Shown here: positions 6,566 through 8,213 of the stretch, one piece after another
How positions within the stretch are numbered: position 1 is the first letter of the stretch
Layout of the letters: the number at the start of each line of letters is the position of its first letter
Assembly (NCBI GenBank): GCA_947311335.1
Contig: CAMZKR010000045.1
Span: forward strand, 1 to 8,213
Direction of reading: 5' to 3'
Length of the DNA stretch: 8,213 nucleotides
From: an uncultured bacterium
GTDB lineage: Bacteria; Patescibacteriota; Gracilibacteria; BD1-5; UBA6164
The notes under the pieces: model-generated
What the model was told of the DNA's origin: nothing
What the model saw: the letters and a program-made list of their open reading frames with translations, nothing else
Databases searched by the model: none
Made by a program: the position numbers and the translations under genes

Positions 6566-8200
6566 TTATTCAACAACTTTAAATATAATATTATCGGTAA
6601 TATTTGATATATTATTAATAAAAAAAGGTCTTATTTTAATATTTGCATTACTTATTTTCTCTTCATTAATTAATATATTTTTTGCCTCTTCTTTTTTAAT
6701 TCACCTAATATGATTTTTTAATTTTTTAGTATATTCATCTGTATTGTTTGAAAAATCATGAAGAATCAAGAATTCCACTTCAGTAGTGGCTTTAACTTCA
6801 AAAGGTTTATTTTTTTTATATATAATATTTGAAACTCTTAATGATTTATTATTAATAGATAAGATTTTCTCACTTCATTCTATTATAGAATCCCTAATAA
6901 TATTTTTTAATTTATTCTCTAATAAATTTTTATTATATATATATGTTTTAATTGTAATTTTTCAATTAATAATAAAGTTTTTTATTTTATTTCATATTTT
7001 AAGATTTTTAATTCATTTAATTTCTAGATTAGAATATTTAATTATATCATCTATTAGCAATATTTCCCAATTAGTATTATTTAAATTATTTTCTTTTTTT
7101 AAATTTTCTTTAAGTTTTTTTAAAGCTTTCGTTTTTAATTCATTTTCAATTGCAATTTTTGCATTTTCAATGTCTTTTTTTAATAAAATTCTTTGATAGT
7201 TATTTTTTCATCATTTAATTTTTCAAAAAGTTTTTGCATATAATTTTATTTTTTTTGATTTTAATCATGGTAAAGTTAATATTTCATTTCATCATATATT
7301 TCATTTATTTCAAATCCAATATCAATTTATATCAAAGTCTTTTGCTACTATTTTATTTTTTCTTATTCATGGAACAATTTTTCAAAAATTATCTTTTGTA
7401 GCTGCTGGGATTACAGTCCAATTTTTAGTTTCATATAATAATCATTTCTTACTTAAAAGTCTAGTATTTGGTAAAAGTTTTATTTCTTCTTCATAATTAT
7501 TTATAAATATAACTTCTCACTTTGATTTAATTATTGAATTATGATCAATTCAAGTTGTTATAAAAGTTTTTTCTATATTTTCAATACTAGAAAAAGGTTT
7601 TATTGTTATGATATTATCATCTTTAAGTATAACATTATTTATACTTTCTTTGAATATAAAATTTTTTGCTTTTGTTTTTATTGTAATTTCAGGAGTTATA
7701 TAAACATAAGTTTTATTTACAGCAAAATAGAAAATAAATAAGAATAGTAAAACTGATACTATTAATGAAATAATAAAGAATCATATATTATATTTACTTT
7801 CATATTTTTTTGTATATTTTCATATTTTATTTATCTCTCTATTTTGTAATACTATATTAGACAATTCTTTTACATATTTTTTTATAATAAATTTAAAATA
7901 TCATATAAATGTAAAATTGTACTTTAATAAATCATTAACTTCATTTTCTTTAATAAAACTTCTGTCTTTAATAATTGAATATTTGATTCAAAGTTGTTTT
8001 CATATTTTTCTTGATGTTAAATCACCAGTAATAATAGTTATATTTTTCTTTCAAGATTTATTTTTTAATATTTTTAATGAAATATAATTATGTAAGATTG
8101 GATGTCAAAAAGGAAATTTTAGAGTTAAATTTTTTCATTTATAAAACTTTATTTTTTCAATTATATCAATTATTGTATCTTTTTTTTCAATTTTTATCAT
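6566..8200 (-). CDS. Single-pass membrane protein, baseplate J/gp47-like as seen in CPR bacteria
   Basis: This 544-residue protein has three parts. Residues 1-100 form an alpha/beta domain (LTLKFPFGHPILHN, 25-38; ITIITGDLTSRKIGKQLGI, 54-72) like the N-terminal cytoplasmic domain of many CPR envelope proteins. Residues about 139-161 are one strong transmembrane helix after a Lys/Arg-rich stretch, so residues 162-544 are probably outside. The outer part is beta-rich and contains GEVIFINNY (228-236), LLPNTRLLSKKG (242-253), VIPAATKDNFGK (263-274) and ILTLPGLK (307-314). These resemble the neck region of proteins annotated in CPR genomes as baseplate J/gp47 family. A coiled, Lys-rich segment (about 341-372) and further alpha/beta material follow. 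The function of this family is unknown to me; the phage-baseplate label rests on weak fold similarity and there are no tail genes nearby. It ends 89 bases before the SulP ATG with no hairpin between. The start at 8200 is the first ATG, 13 bases from the window edge, so its promoter is outside. Confidence 0.75.
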
Positions 8201-8213
8201 AAATATATTTTAA

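Noticed and set aside
6786..7741. Plus-strand open stretches at 6786-7196 and 7541-7741
   Set aside because: They are antisense to the 544-residue minus-strand gene. Their hydrophobic look comes from complementing Lys/Asn-rich codons.

Overview
The window is an AT-rich stretch of a bacterium that reads UGA as glycine, so almost every real gene looks shattered under the standard code. Read with TGA as Gly, six long open frames fill nearly all of it. Their conserved glycine motifs are written with TGA: GGGW in a fibrinogen-like domain, GGGDGG in spermidine synthase, and GCG in a methyltransferase. This points to Absconditabacteria (SR1) or Gracilibacteria (BD1-5) of the Patescibacteria/CPR. One CGG codon falls on the conserved Trp of the spermidine synthase N-terminal motif. 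CGG is also over-used relative to CGT, CGC, CGA and AGG in the first gene. Both facts favour the Absconditabacterales code, in which CGA/CGG mean Trp (NCBI table 37), over plain table 25.

Layout. 75-2288 (+): secreted protein with two tandem fibrinogen-C-like domains, behind a strong-looking promoter that may give a leaderless mRNA. 2308-3178 (-): spermidine synthase speE, apparently frameshifted at a run of ten A. 3168-3986 (-): a double S-adenosylmethionine decarboxylase-family protein in which both halves keep a full pyruvoyl-enzyme triad; it overlaps speE by 11 bases. 4101-4613 (+): small class I SAM-dependent methyltransferase with an N-terminal membrane anchor. 4608-4653: a long hairpin shared by the two convergent genes that meet there, probably a bidirectional terminator. 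4641-6476 (-): SulP-family anion transporter with a STAS domain. 6566-8200 (-): single-pass membrane protein resembling the CPR proteins usually labelled baseplate J/gp47-like.

The two overlapping polyamine genes look like a complete compact route. The C-terminal half of the fusion probably makes putrescine from ornithine (inferred), the N-terminal half makes decarboxylated SAM, and SpeE joins them into spermidine. The fibrinogen-like and baseplate-J-like proteins are candidates for the cell surface of a host-attached organism. The SulP transporter would import an inorganic anion. No RNA genes, CRISPR arrays, insertion sequences or attachment sites were seen. No stretch above 300 bases lacks a gene.
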